From assembly GCF_023206395.1 (NCBI RefSeq), contig NZ_CP066149.1:248001-312000 (forward strand): 64,000 nt of DNA, written 5' to 3'. Positions 9,283-17,694 of this stretch are shown here, piece by piece; the stretch's first letter is position 1, and each line of letters starts with the position of its first letter. The translations under genes and the position numbers were made by a program. The notes beneath the pieces are model-generated. The model worked only from the letters and a program-made list of their open reading frames with translations. It ran no database searches and had not been told where the DNA came from. The stretch comes from Vibrio sp. ED004 (GTDB taxonomy: Bacteria > Pseudomonadota > Gammaproteobacteria > Enterobacterales > Vibrionaceae).

Positions 9283-9921
9283 TCAGTCCACAAGCCCGGA
9301 GTTGACCGCGTACTTAGCAAGCTCTGCTGTAGAGTGAATATCGAGCTTATGCTTAATATTTTGTCGATGGGTTTCTACCGTTCGATAGCTGATATTCAGT
9401 GCCTTCGCGACCTCTTTACTGCTCTCCCCTTTTGCGACTAATTTCAGCACCGCTTCTTCACGTCTACTCAATGGATTCTTAACGGACGGCGTGGGAGAAA
9501 TCGGCTGCGTAAACAAATTCTGCGTCACTTTTTCACAGAAATAGGTTGAGCCTTGATTGACCGTTTTGATTGCCTGCACCATTTTTTCAGCCGAGATCTC
9601 TTTCAACATGTAGCCGACTGCACCCGACTGCATCACCTTCATGATGTATTCACGGTTGTTATGCATGGTCAGCATCAACACCTTAGCTTCAGGGTCTTCT
9701 TCTTTAATCAGGTGGGTCGCATCAATGCCATTCATGATCGGCATGCTGATATCCATCAACACCACATCAGGGTGCAGAGTCTTAACTATCTCTACCGCTT
9801 CTAGCCCATTGCTAGCCGTACCTATCACGCTAATATCTGGCTCGAGTTCCAATCTCGCCATAAAGCCATCCAGTACCACTTGGTGATCGTCAGCGATCAC
9901 AACTCGAATAACTTCACTCAT
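9283..9921 (-). CDS. LuxR/NarL-type response regulator
   Basis: A 212-residue regulator. The receiver domain (about 1-125) has acidic residues at ADDHQ and the phospho-acceptor Asp in VVLMDISMPIMNG (about residue 56), with the conserved Lys in YMLKE. The C-terminal helix-turn-helix (about 148-210) reads LSRREEAVLKLVAKGESSKEVAKAL then SYRTVETHRQNIKHKL, typical of GerE/LuxR domains. Its start overlaps the end of the kinase gene at 9914-9921, so the two are translationally coupled. It should be phosphorylated by that kinase and bind DNA. The adjoining BCCT and TRAP transporter genes are the natural candidate targets (inference from position). Confidence 0.92.
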   Translation of the reverse strand: MSEVIRVVIADDHQVVLDGFMARLELEPDISVIGTASNGLEAVEIVKTLHPDVVLMDISMPIMNGIDATHLIKEEDPEAKVLMLTMHNNREYIMKVMQSGAVGYMLKEISAEKMVQAIKTVNQGSTYFCEKVTQNLFTQPISPTPSVKNPLSRREEAVLKLVAKGESSKEVAKALNISYRTVETHRQNIKHKLDIHSTAELAKYAVNSGLVD

Positions 9922-11269
9922 TCATTAATCCCTCTAGTGTCAGTAACACCGTAATTTCCGTTCCGAGGCCAATCTCACTCATCAGTTCAAAGTCACCGCC
10001 GATGAACTCCACTCGCTCTCTCATGTTCCGCAGCCCGATCCCTCGTTTTTCCATCGCTTTATAAGTGTTGAAACCGACACCATCATCTTGAATCAGTAAT
10101 TGCAGTACATTGCCAATTTGCTGCGCGATAACCCTTACTTTGGTCGCTTGTGCGTGTTTCTCTATGTTATTCAGAGACTCTTGTACCACTCGATACAAGG
10201 TTGTCGCGGCTTCAGATTTCAACTGACCCTGTTGAGTACTAAACAAGGTTTCCACCTCAATACCCGAGTGCGCCTGAAAATCTAACAGCAAAGAGGACAA
10301 TGCAGCTTCTAAGCCTATGTCATCCAATGAACTTGGGCGCAGTTGATGCGAGATATGCCTCACTTCTTCTATCGCTCGCATCAGTGAATGCTGCGATTTG
10401 TTCAAATGTGCTTTAAGGTCTTCATTTTGCAGCTTATTACCAAGCAGTTCTAAATGGCAACGACTCGACACTAATAATTGGTTAATACCATCATGTAACT
10501 CACGTGCGAGGTGCTTCTTCTCGTCTTCTTGGAACATCACCGTCTTATGTGCCAGTTCCTTTAAGTTGTTATCCGCAATCCTGTGTTCATGCATATTGAT
10601 GGCTAAAGTCAGCACGATAATGACCGCAACCGTCACGCTCAGAATCACCACAATAGAAAAGAACGTGGTTTCAATATTCTTGTTAATCGCAGCCTGCATC
10701 GACGCCACTTCTTGATGGACGTCCTCAATATACAAGCCAGTGCCAATCATCCAGTCCCATCGCTCTAACCACGCGGCATAGCTCAGCTTAGACACCACCT
10801 CGCCCGTCGAAGGTTTTTGCCACAAATACTGGTGAAAACCACCTCCGGTTTGCGCTTCTCTTAACAAGGCTTCTATCAGAAAATCGCCATCTTCATCTTG
10901 CAGTTGGAGTAAGTTTTGACCAATCAATTCGGGTTGTATTGGATGAACCAAGTTGGTCCCGTGGCGGTCGTATGCAAAGAAATAACCATCAGAACCATAT
11001 CTAAGTTTAGACAATATGGTTCGAACTTCTTTTTTGGCTTGAGCTTCTTGGATATTTGGGTCGTTATAAACGTGCTCTATGGCGTCGAACGCTAGATCAA
11101 CCGTGTCTTTGAGGGCGTTTTCACGCGACTTGATTAAGCTGTCTCTAAAGATCTCAACTTCTTTAGCGCCTAACGTCTTGGTCTGGTGCAGCGAGATCCA
11201 ACTAATACTCGCCGTTACGAGCAGCAACGGGAGCAATGTCAACAAAATCAGTTTGGCTTTTAGAGGCAT
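9914..11269 (-). CDS. Sensor histidine kinase, Cache sensor and HisKA_3 type
   Basis: A 451-residue kinase. An N-terminal membrane helix (about 7-25) precedes a periplasmic single-Cache domain (GSDGYFFAYDRHGTNLVHP, about 90-110, and WDWMIGTGLYIEDV near 170), then a second membrane helix near 200-220. The phospho-acceptor His lies in ARELHDGINQLL (about 260), as in the HPK7/NarX-like HisKA_3 family. The ATPase domain ends with GIGLRNMRERVEFIGG. Cache domains of this kind often bind small organic acids, which suits the TRAP transporter directly upstream. The ligand is inferred, not shown. Confidence 0.92.
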   Translation of the reverse strand: MPLKAKLILLTLLPLLLVTASISWISLHQTKTLGAKEVEIFRDSLIKSRENALKDTVDLAFDAIEHVYNDPNIQEAQAKKEVRTILSKLRYGSDGYFFAYDRHGTNLVHPIQPELIGQNLLQLQDEDGDFLIEALLREAQTGGGFHQYLWQKPSTGEVVSKLSYAAWLERWDWMIGTGLYIEDVHQEVASMQAAINKNIETTFFSIVVILSVTVAVIIVLTLAINMHEHRIADNNLKELAHKTVMFQEDEKKHLARELHDGINQLLVSSRCHLELLGNKLQNEDLKAHLNKSQHSLMRAIEEVRHISHQLRPSSLDDIGLEAALSSLLLDFQAHSGIEVETLFSTQQGQLKSEAATTLYRVVQESLNNIEKHAQATKVRVIAQQIGNVLQLLIQDDGVGFNTYKAMEKRGIGLRNMRERVEFIGGDFELMSEIGLGTEITVLLTLEGLMNE

Positions 11270-11282
11270 TCCTTTCCCTCAC

Positions 11283-11317
11283 AAAAAACGGCTTACTGAA
11301 CATCAATAAGCCGTTTT
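11283..11317 (-). terminator. Terminator after dctM
   Basis: AACGGCTTA/TAAGCCGTT stem with six T on the minus strand, between dctM and the kinase gene. It separates the TRAP operon from the two-component genes. Confidence 0.88.
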
Positions 11318-11373
11318 ACTTTATCAAGTTATAGATAGCCGTTGAAACATATCATTCACATTCTTGGCTTCAC

Positions 11374-12657
11374 TCACATTCCATAGAAAGAAGGGAAAGC
11401 GAGAAGTGATCCAAGTACGAGGATTTGAATCAGAATGAATGGCATCACACCACGGTAGATGTCTTTCGTTGTCACACCTTTTGGTGCTACGCCTTTTAGG
11501 TAGAACAGGCTAAAACCAAACGGCGGAGTTAGGAATGAGGTTTGTAGGTTCATCGCGATAAGGATAGCGAACCATGTCATGTTAATGCCCATCAGCTCAG
11601 CAACTGGCGCAATGATCGGCACGATGATGAAACAGATCTCTACGAAGTCGATGAAGAAACCAAGAATCAAAATCACCAACATGGTAATGATCAGGAAGCC
11701 CCATTTCTCAACCGGTAACTGCAGCATCCACTCTTCTACCAGATAGTCGCCACCAGTATAAGTAAACGCCATTGAGAAGGCGGTCGCACCCAGCAAGATA
11801 GCAAATACCATCGCCGTAACTTTCACCGTCTCTTTCGACGCGTCATAAACCATCGACCAACTAAACTGTCCGTAAAGCAGTGCTAGTATCATCGCACCCG
11901 CACCACCTAATGCTGCAGACTCTGTTGGCGTAGCAACACCTGCAAAGATTGAACCCAGCACGACAATGATTAGCGCTAAAGGTGGAAGAATCGCTTTTAG
12001 TGCATTAAACACTTCTTGCTTGCGGCTGATTGAATCGTCGCGCTCAATTGGTTGAGCCGCTTCAGGGTGCAGTTTTGCGTATATCAGGATATAGACAATG
12101 TAAGCGCCGACCAGCATCACGCCCGGCCAAATCGCCGCTTGAAACAAGTCTCCTACTGGCACACCCAATACGTCACCCAACAGAATCAATACGATGGATG
12201 GCGGAATGATTTGCCCTAACGTACCAGACGCACAGATAGTGCCGCACGCTAAGCCCTTGTCGTAGTTGTACTTGAGCATAACTGGCAAAGAGATAAGTCC
12301 CATTGCAACCACAGAAGCACCTACCACGCCGGTTGAAGCAGCAAGCAGTGAACCTACCAATACCGTAGAGATCGCGATACCACCACGAACCCCACCAAAC
12401 AGTCGTCCCATAGACTCAAGCAACTGTTCAGCAAGCTTGGTCTTTTGCAGAACAAGCCCCATGAAAACAAACAATGGAACGGCCATCAGCACCGTGTTTT
12501 CCATGATTGATTGAATTCGATATGGCATGAAGGCAAACATTTCGATGCCCTCAGCCCAAACACCAAAGATTAACGCAATACCACCAAAGGTGAACGCTAC
12601 AGGGAAGCCAAGTAAAAGTGCAAACAAGGCTACGAAAAACATTACTATTCCAATCAT
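11374..12657 (-). CDS. dctM: TRAP transporter large membrane subunit, DctM family
   Basis: A 427-residue, strongly hydrophobic protein with about 12 membrane segments and DctM landmarks such as GGVRGGIAISTVLVGSLLAA near 90 and PPFGFSLFYLKG near 380. It is the channel-forming subunit that moves the solute inward with Na+. It lies 9 bases after dctQ and with dctQ and dctP forms a complete TRAP system. The symbol reflects the family; the substrate (a carboxylate, or possibly a sulfonate or ectoine) is not determined. Confidence 0.92.
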   Translation of the reverse strand: MIGIVMFFVALFALLLGFPVAFTFGGIALIFGVWAEGIEMFAFMPYRIQSIMENTVLMAVPLFVFMGLVLQKTKLAEQLLESMGRLFGGVRGGIAISTVLVGSLLAASTGVVGASVVAMGLISLPVMLKYNYDKGLACGTICASGTLGQIIPPSIVLILLGDVLGVPVGDLFQAAIWPGVMLVGAYIVYILIYAKLHPEAAQPIERDDSISRKQEVFNALKAILPPLALIIVVLGSIFAGVATPTESAALGGAGAMILALLYGQFSWSMVYDASKETVKVTAMVFAILLGATAFSMAFTYTGGDYLVEEWMLQLPVEKWGFLIITMLVILILGFFIDFVEICFIIVPIIAPVAELMGINMTWFAILIAMNLQTSFLTPPFGFSLFYLKGVAPKGVTTKDIYRGVMPFILIQILVLGSLLAFPSFYGM

Positions 12658-12666
12658 GTTCAGCCT

Positions 12667-13212
12667 CTACTTGTTCTTTGTATGAAGATTGTTTGCATGG
12701 ATAAGGTGCGGATTAAAAATCTTGTTCAGTGAATGCAGGATCAAGCCCACGCCACTCAGTGCCATTAAGAAGAATGACAGTGGGATCATAGCTTTGATGA
12801 TCCAGCGATATGGCAAGCCACCTGGGTCACCAGAGGTTTCGCCGAGGTCATAGCTCTCTTTGGCAACATCAATGCCAAACCAAGCGACTAACAAACAGAA
12901 AGGCATCAGAAAAATCAGTGTGCCGAGCAGGTCAATAATGGCTTGCGCCTTAAAACTCAGTTGCTCGTAGAACACATCCACTCGGACATGACCACCAGCC
13001 TTGATGGCATAAGGAACACCTAACAGGAAAACGGCAGAGAAAAGGTGCCATTCCATCTCTTGGAAGGCGATTGACACATCATTGAAGGCATATCTCATGA
13101 CAACGTCATAAACAACGTTAGCGATAAGTAGAATAAACAACATACTGGAAAGCCATCCCAGTGCATCACCGATACGATTAAACAGGCGTTCAATATAAAT
13201 TAGACTTCGCAT
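12667..13212 (-). CDS. dctQ: TRAP transporter small membrane subunit, DctQ family
   Basis: About 181 residues with four membrane helices and the family's WLSSMLFILLIANVVYDVVMRY and GHVRVDVFY motifs. I chose ATG 13212 over ATG 13224 because GGAG lies about six bases before it. It partners DctM in the inner membrane. A 196-base gap separates it from dctP, which in TRAP operons often marks higher expression of the binding protein; no clear terminator is visible there, only a weak GGGTTC/GAACCC pairing. Confidence 0.88.
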   Translation of the reverse strand: MRSLIYIERLFNRIGDALGWLSSMLFILLIANVVYDVVMRYAFNDVSIAFQEMEWHLFSAVFLLGVPYAIKAGGHVRVDVFYEQLSFKAQAIIDLLGTLIFLMPFCLLVAWFGIDVAKESYDLGETSGDPGGLPYRWIIKAMIPLSFFLMALSGVGLILHSLNKIFNPHLIHANNLHTKNK

Positions 13213-13420
13213 TCCCGACTCCATGGAATTTGAAAAGACATCGCGCAGTACAGCTAACCCAACTAAAAACGATTCAGTTTATAGCTAACAATAGGCACAA
13301 CATAGAAAGGGTTCTTGGGCATTTAATTATTATGGTTAAAATGAACCCGCCGCTTAGTCACTCTTAGTTAACTAACAAAAAAACTTTGGGTTCATTTAGC
13401 TTCAGTTCAACAACTGTCGA

Positions 13421-14515
13421 TTATTTCGCTTGGCTATTTAGATAAGCTCTGTGTGAAATATCCGTCCATGAACGTACTTGCTCTAGGTAGTTAGCTTGAG
13501 AAGCTTGAATCTCTTTTGCCAACTCATCTTTCTCAGCATGTGCAGCAAGTAGGCGATCGTTTGCTTCTTTCAGTGCCGACATTACTTCAGGCGGGAAATC
13601 TTTCACTTGTACATCTGGGTATTCTGTCTTCATTGAAACCCAGTTCTTACCACTTTCGTGCGTAGCTTGTGTGTACATGTCGTAAGCCGCAGTACGCATT
13701 GCAACACGCAAGATTTCTTGTAGGTCTTCAGGCAGCTTGTTCCATGTGCGTTTGTTCACTAGGAATTGAAGCTCTGAACCCGGCTCATGCCAACCTGTGT
13801 AGTAGTAAGGCGCGATTTTGTGGAAGCCCATTCGTAAATCCAGTGATGGGCCTACCCACTCGAGCGCATCAATCGTGCGACGCTCTAAAGACGTGTATAG
13901 CTCACCAGGGGCAATGTTGGTCGGTTTAGCACCTAGCTCAGCAAGAATCTCGCCTGCAAATCCTGGGATTCGCATTTTCAGACCTTGTAGATCTTCAACG
14001 CTGTTGATCTCTTTTTGAAACCAACCACCCATTTGGATATCTGTGTTACCGCCCGGGAACGACATCAAGTTGTGTGGAGAGTAAACCTGCTCCATCAACT
14101 CCATACCACCACCGTGATAGAACCACGCGTATTGCTCTGCTGGCGTCATACCGAAAGGCATAGAAGTGAAGTAAAGAGTGTTTGGAACTTTACCTTTCCA
14201 GTAGTAAGAGCCTGAGTGACCCATGTCGTATTGACCAGACTTAACCATGTCAAAAACGCCAAGAGGGGCTTTGTGTTTGTTTGCTGAATCGATTCTGATT
14301 TGCAGTCGACCATTCGACATCTTCTCAGCCATCGCTGCCATGTTCTTAGTTGCATCACCGAAAACTGGGAAGTTTGGTCCCCACGTTTCCGCAAGTTTTA
14401 AACGGTAAACCTTATCAGCGGCTGTAGCACCAGTAGCGACCAAAGCTAAACAAGCCGCAGCAGTTACTGCAACGTTTTTAAAAACTCGTGTGAGGGAGTT
14501 AGAAATGAGACTCAT
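13421..14515 (-). CDS. dctP: TRAP transporter periplasmic solute-binding protein, DctP family
   Basis: A protein of about 364 residues with a Sec signal peptide ending near ALVATGATAADKV. The mature part begins YRLKLAETWGPNFPVFGDAT and includes the conserved binding-site Arg region GLKMRIPGFAGEIL and the ALEWVGPSLDLRMGF segment. The WVGP/GYYTGWHEPG pattern resembles the DctP branch with large aromatic sites (family resemblance only). ATG 14515 is preferred over GTG 14521 because AGGA is spaced correctly for it. It captures substrate in the periplasm for DctQM. Confidence 0.9.
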   Translation of the reverse strand: MSLISNSLTRVFKNVAVTAAACLALVATGATAADKVYRLKLAETWGPNFPVFGDATKNMAAMAEKMSNGRLQIRIDSANKHKAPLGVFDMVKSGQYDMGHSGSYYWKGKVPNTLYFTSMPFGMTPAEQYAWFYHGGGMELMEQVYSPHNLMSFPGGNTDIQMGGWFQKEINSVEDLQGLKMRIPGFAGEILAELGAKPTNIAPGELYTSLERRTIDALEWVGPSLDLRMGFHKIAPYYYTGWHEPGSELQFLVNKRTWNKLPEDLQEILRVAMRTAAYDMYTQATHESGKNWVSMKTEYPDVQVKDFPPEVMSALKEANDRLLAAHAEKDELAKEIQASQANYLEQVRSWTDISHRAYLNSQAK

Positions 14516-15012
14516 GTTCACGTCCTTTGTTGGGTTAACACTCTTTCTATGAGTATTTTTTATGATTCAACATAAGAGTGCACCGTGATGAGGCAACAAG
14601 ATATCAGGGAGAGCACGCACGCATGGCGTTAACAAAGTTACGTATTAGACCAAAGGATTAAGTAGAACTACGTAGGAGATGATTGAATAGTGTCGATTTC
14701 AAAGGAGTTTGGACATTCACTAAGGCAATGCGTATTGATAAATACCTAAGTAGTTATAATGAACCGCTATTAACAATTGATTCCCATTTCGTGATGAAGC
14801 TCTATCCATTGCTGCATTTTAGGGAAAGTCACACGCACTTTTTAGTTAGGCGCCCTACTTTAGGGCTTGCTGATGAGAAGCAAAGCTAGAGATTAGAGAT
14901 TAGAGATTAGAGATTAGAGATTAGAGATAGTAAGTTAAACGGTCGCTTGGAATGGGAATAACCGGTAGATGAGAATAAGCGGTAAATGAACTTTATGACA
15001 GACACAAAAATG
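14516..15012. other. Intergenic region upstream of dctP
   Basis: About 500 bases without a convincing gene. It should hold the dctP promoter at its left end. The right part contains the 7-base tandem repeat at 14887-14928 and ends at the left terminus of the IS110-type element. A 68-codon frame at 14683-14889 has no recognisable features and I do not call it. Confidence 0.6.
14887..14928. repeat. Tandem repeat, six copies of TAGAGAT
   Basis: Six perfect 7-base units in a row, read directly. A simple-sequence tract of this type is prone to slippage. It lies about 370 bases upstream of dctP and is not in a gene. Confidence 0.9.
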
Positions 15013-15029
15013 TATGGTCCGCCCCGTTA

Positions 15030-15038
15030 TTGCAACTA
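15030..15038. repeat. Target-site duplication of the IS256-family element, left copy
   Basis: TTGCAACTA, repeated exactly at 16342-16350. Confidence 0.9.
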
Positions 15039-16341
15039 GAGACTGTCCTAAATTCTGTGTAACTGTCTAGACTTAAGCCTTAAAGGCTAAGGATGGATAG
15101 TATGGATAAGAAAGCACTTGAAGCTTTTGCTCGTGAAGCAGCTAAATCAATTAAGACAGAATCTGATCTTGATGACTTCCGAAAAATGTTAACCAAGGTG
15201 ACTGTTGAGACAGCATTGAATGTTGAGCTTGATGAGCACCTTGGCTACGAAAAACACTCCCCAAAACCCAGCTCCAACTCACGTAATGGGTATACCAGCA
15301 AGTCTATTATCACTGATGATGGTGAAGTGCCGATAGACGTTCCTCGTGACCGTGAGTCAAGCTTTGAACCAAAGCTGGTTCGCAAGCACCAAACTCGTTT
15401 CCAGTCGATGGATGACAAAATCTTAAGCCTCTATGCTAAAGGCATGACGACCCGAGAAATCGTAGCCACATTCAAGGAAATATACGATGCGGATGTCTCA
15501 CCAACCCTTATATCTAAGGTGACGGACTCTGTTCTAGAGCAGGTTGTTGAATGGCAATCTCGCCCATTAGATGAAGTCTACCCAATCGTTTATCTCGACT
15601 GCATTGTCGTTAAAATCAGGCAAGATAAACAAGTCATCAACAAAGCTGTTTATCTTGCGCTAGGCGTGAACATGGAGGGTCAAAGAGCTGCTTGGCATGT
15701 GGTTGTCAGAGACGGAAGGTGCTAAGTTCTGGCTTGCTGTGCTAACAGAGCTACAAAACCGCGGAGTAAAAGACATTCTCATTGCTTGTGTCGATGGTCT
15801 GAAGGGCTTTCCTGATGCCATTAATGCCGCATTCCCAAATACTCAGATCCAGCTCTGTATCGTCCATATGGTGAGAAACTCAGTTAGGTATGTACCTTGG
15901 AAAGATTATAAAGCTGTGGCTGCCGATCTTAAGAAGATCTATCAGTCGAAGACAGAAGATGAAGCCTTGCTAGCGCTAGAGCGGTTCTCAGATAAATGGG
16001 ATGGCAAATACCCTCAGATCAGCCGCTCTTGGACAGCACATTGGAATAACCTGAACACGCTCTTCAACTACCCAGAAGATATTAGGCGAGCAATTTATAC
16101 GACTAATGCCATAGAATCACTTAATAGTGTTATTAGAAAAGCGATTAAAAAGCGTAAGCTGTTCCCGACAGATGAATCGGCAAGGAAGGTGATCTTCTTA
16201 GCGATCCAGGATGCCTCCAAAAGATGGACGATGCCAATTAGAAACTGGCGACAAGCCCTGAACCGCTTTATGATTATGTTCGAAGACCGATTAACTGAAT
16301 ATATGTAACCCCGACAGTTACACAGAATTATTTACAGGGTC
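15039..16341 (+). mobile_element. IS256-family insertion sequence (1303 bp) with target duplication
   Basis: Terminal inverted repeats: the left end begins GAGACTGTCC and the right end, reversed, GACCCTGTAA; both continue into AATTCTGTGTAACTGTC. The 9-base sequence TTGCAACTA occurs directly before (15030-15038) and after (16342-16350), a target duplication. It encodes an IS256-type transposase in two frames. The duplication is intact, so the insertion is fairly recent and happened inside the IS110-type element. Confidence 0.93.
15093..16308 (+). pseudogene. IS256-family transposase, frameshifted
   Basis: Two overlapping frames (to 15725 and from about 15690) together give the whole mutator-type DDE transposase of about 405 residues. 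The first holds the N-terminal YEKHSPKPSSNSRNGYTSK region and the first catalytic Asp in VYLDCIVVKIR. The second holds the second Asp in ACVDGLKGFPDAI and the Glu in TTNAIESLNSVIRK. The frame changes near 15681, within CAAAGAG, where two bases appear lost relative to the family reading (EGQ..ELLGMWLSETEGAK). IS256 elements normally use one frame, so I treat this as inactivating; a base-calling error cannot be excluded. Confidence 0.88.
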
Positions 16342-16350
16342 TTGCAACTA
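16342..16350. repeat. Target-site duplication of the IS256-family element, right copy
   Basis: TTGCAACTA, identical to 15030-15038. Confidence 0.9.
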
Positions 16351-16557
16351 CAATTAAGTAATAACGGAGTTGGTTTGCGCTAATGTATTCGGAGTCCTTG
16401 TTGGGAGCACTAGCTTCCCAGCTCCACGATGATATCCGCGCCAGATTATCCTTAAAAAGCCCAAAGCATTGATTGCTATTTTTTGTGTCAGGTTCTTAAT
16501 CTGGCCGATTGACCGTTTTTGTCATCACGTTCATTGGCGTTGCAAACTTGGTTATAG
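16351..16557 (-). other. Noncoding end of the IS110/IS1111-type element, possible bridge-RNA region
   Basis: About 200 bases downstream of the transposase remnant and inside the element, with no frame. It contains short inverted pairs (for example GGGAGCACTAGCTTCCC at about 16410-16426 and a possible GGCCGATTGACC region near 16502). IS110-family elements carry a structured guide (bridge) RNA in a noncoding end; in IS1111 relatives this is thought to be downstream of the recombinase gene. The position fits; the structure is not established by eye. Confidence 0.4.
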
Positions 16558-17580
16558 CTAAACAGCCTTAAAAGCTTGGCGGTGGTATAACACCGCCCAA
16601 GCTATCCTCACTAGCTTGTTGGCTAATGCAACTACCACTACATTAAATGGTTTGGTGGCTCGTAGGTTCACAAGCCACTCTCCAAACACTTTCCCTGTCG
16701 TCTCTAGCCTAGAGAGTACAGCTCTTGCGCCATGGATAAACAGGGTTTCTGAGGTGCTTATTTCCTCGTTTACTCATACCAAGTAGCTTGGTATTTCCTC
16801 CCGTTGAGAATTGCCTTGGTACAAGTCCCAACCAAGCCGCCATCTCGCGGCCATTGGTGAAGATTACTCGGAGAGCTTACATCAGCAATACACAATGTGG
16901 AGGTAAGATCGCCAATTCCAGGGATAGTTTTTAATAATTGAGCACTTTCGTTATTATCAACAATAGTTTGAAGCTTGATATCTTGGGTTTTGATTTGTTC
17001 ATTGAGGTACTTGTAGTGTTCATGGATAGATATCAATTCACATAGCAAGCTTTTGGTAGTGATACTGTTTGTTCTGCTAACCATTGAAACAGAGACTTCA
17101 TCTTTGCATGCCCTTTGGGAAAGCTAAGGCCAAACTCAAGTAAGATCGCGCCGATCCGCGACATAGTGGCGGTTCTCTCCTTGATATAACTATCTCTGAC
17201 TCGATGAATCGCTGCGATGACTTGAGCCTCTTCACTTTTACAGCCACAAATCTCATGGTCGGTCGACTCGCAGCCTCTGCGATCGCTGAAGCATCGATGA
17301 AATCGTTTTTATTGCCTTTGACATAAGGCTTTACATACTGAGGAGGAATAAGTCGGGGTTGATGACCAAGCTCACCACACTTTCGAGCAAGCCAATGAGC
17401 ACCGCCACAAGCTTCGAAAGCAATAGTTGTTGGTTCTATTTTACTAAGAAAGATTAAGAGTTGATTGCGATTAAATTTACGACGAAGCACCTCCACCCCA
17501 CAACGGTTATGTGCGATAGCATGGAAGCAGTGTTTACCTAGGTCGATACCTAAAATATGAATAGAAGACATATGGTTCAC
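16558..17580 (-). pseudogene. IS110-family (IS1111-type) transposase, three frameshifts
   Basis: A 341-codon remnant. The N-terminal DEDD domain is clear: ILGIDLGKH (first Asp), IAFEACGG (Glu) and KNDFIDASAIAEA (third Asp). The frame breaks near 17234 (one A lost from an A-run), near 17053 (one A lost) and near 16875; the last break returns to the original frame. Across these breaks the family sequence continues through KTIPGIGDLTSTL (helix-hairpin-helix/transposase 20 region) and TKLLGMSKRGNKHLR, to a TAG at 16558-16560. Non-functional as read. Confidence 0.87.
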
Positions 17581-17638
17581 CTCATTCTGAGAGCCTACTC
17601 TAAGCTTAAGGGCTTGAGAGTGAGGCGGACCATATAAT

Positions 17639-17661
17639 TAAGCCTCGATAATCGAGGCTTA
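17639..17661 (-). terminator. Terminator stem of the H1-like gene, T-tract displaced
   Basis: Perfect 10-bp stem (TAAGCCTCGA/TCGAGGCTTA) 33 bases past the stop at 17695. On the minus strand the stem is followed by AATTATATGG, the end of the IS110-type element, instead of a T-run. A T5 run lies on the other side of the element near 15006-15010, suggesting the insertion split the terminator. Confidence 0.6.
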
Positions 17662-17694
17662 AAAACTTAACGAAGCGAATGTAATCCCACAGGA

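Larger units (their letters stand above)
15013..17634 (-). mobile_element. IS110/IS1111-type insertion sequence, interrupted by an IS256-family element
   Basis: TATGGTCCGCC at 15013-15023 and its exact reverse complement at 17624-17634 bound the element. It contains a leftward DEDD transposase remnant (16558-17580) and a noncoding stretch downstream of it. Removing the IS256 element and one target duplication leaves about 1.3 kb, normal for the family. Short inverted repeats near the ends indicate the IS1111 branch. The true tips may lie a few bases beyond the repeats. Confidence 0.82.

Noticed and set aside
14683..14889. 68-codon frame upstream of dctP
   Set aside because: No convincing ribosome site, no recognisable domain, and it runs into a simple repeat.
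14887..14928. Possible CRISPR array
   Set aside because: Units are 7 bases with no spacers; it is a plain tandem repeat. No CRISPR array or cas gene is visible anywhere in the window.
15093..15725. Programmed frameshifting in the IS256-type transposase
   Set aside because: The break is in CAAAGAG, not a typical slippery sequence, and the family uses a single frame. Decay or a read error is simpler.
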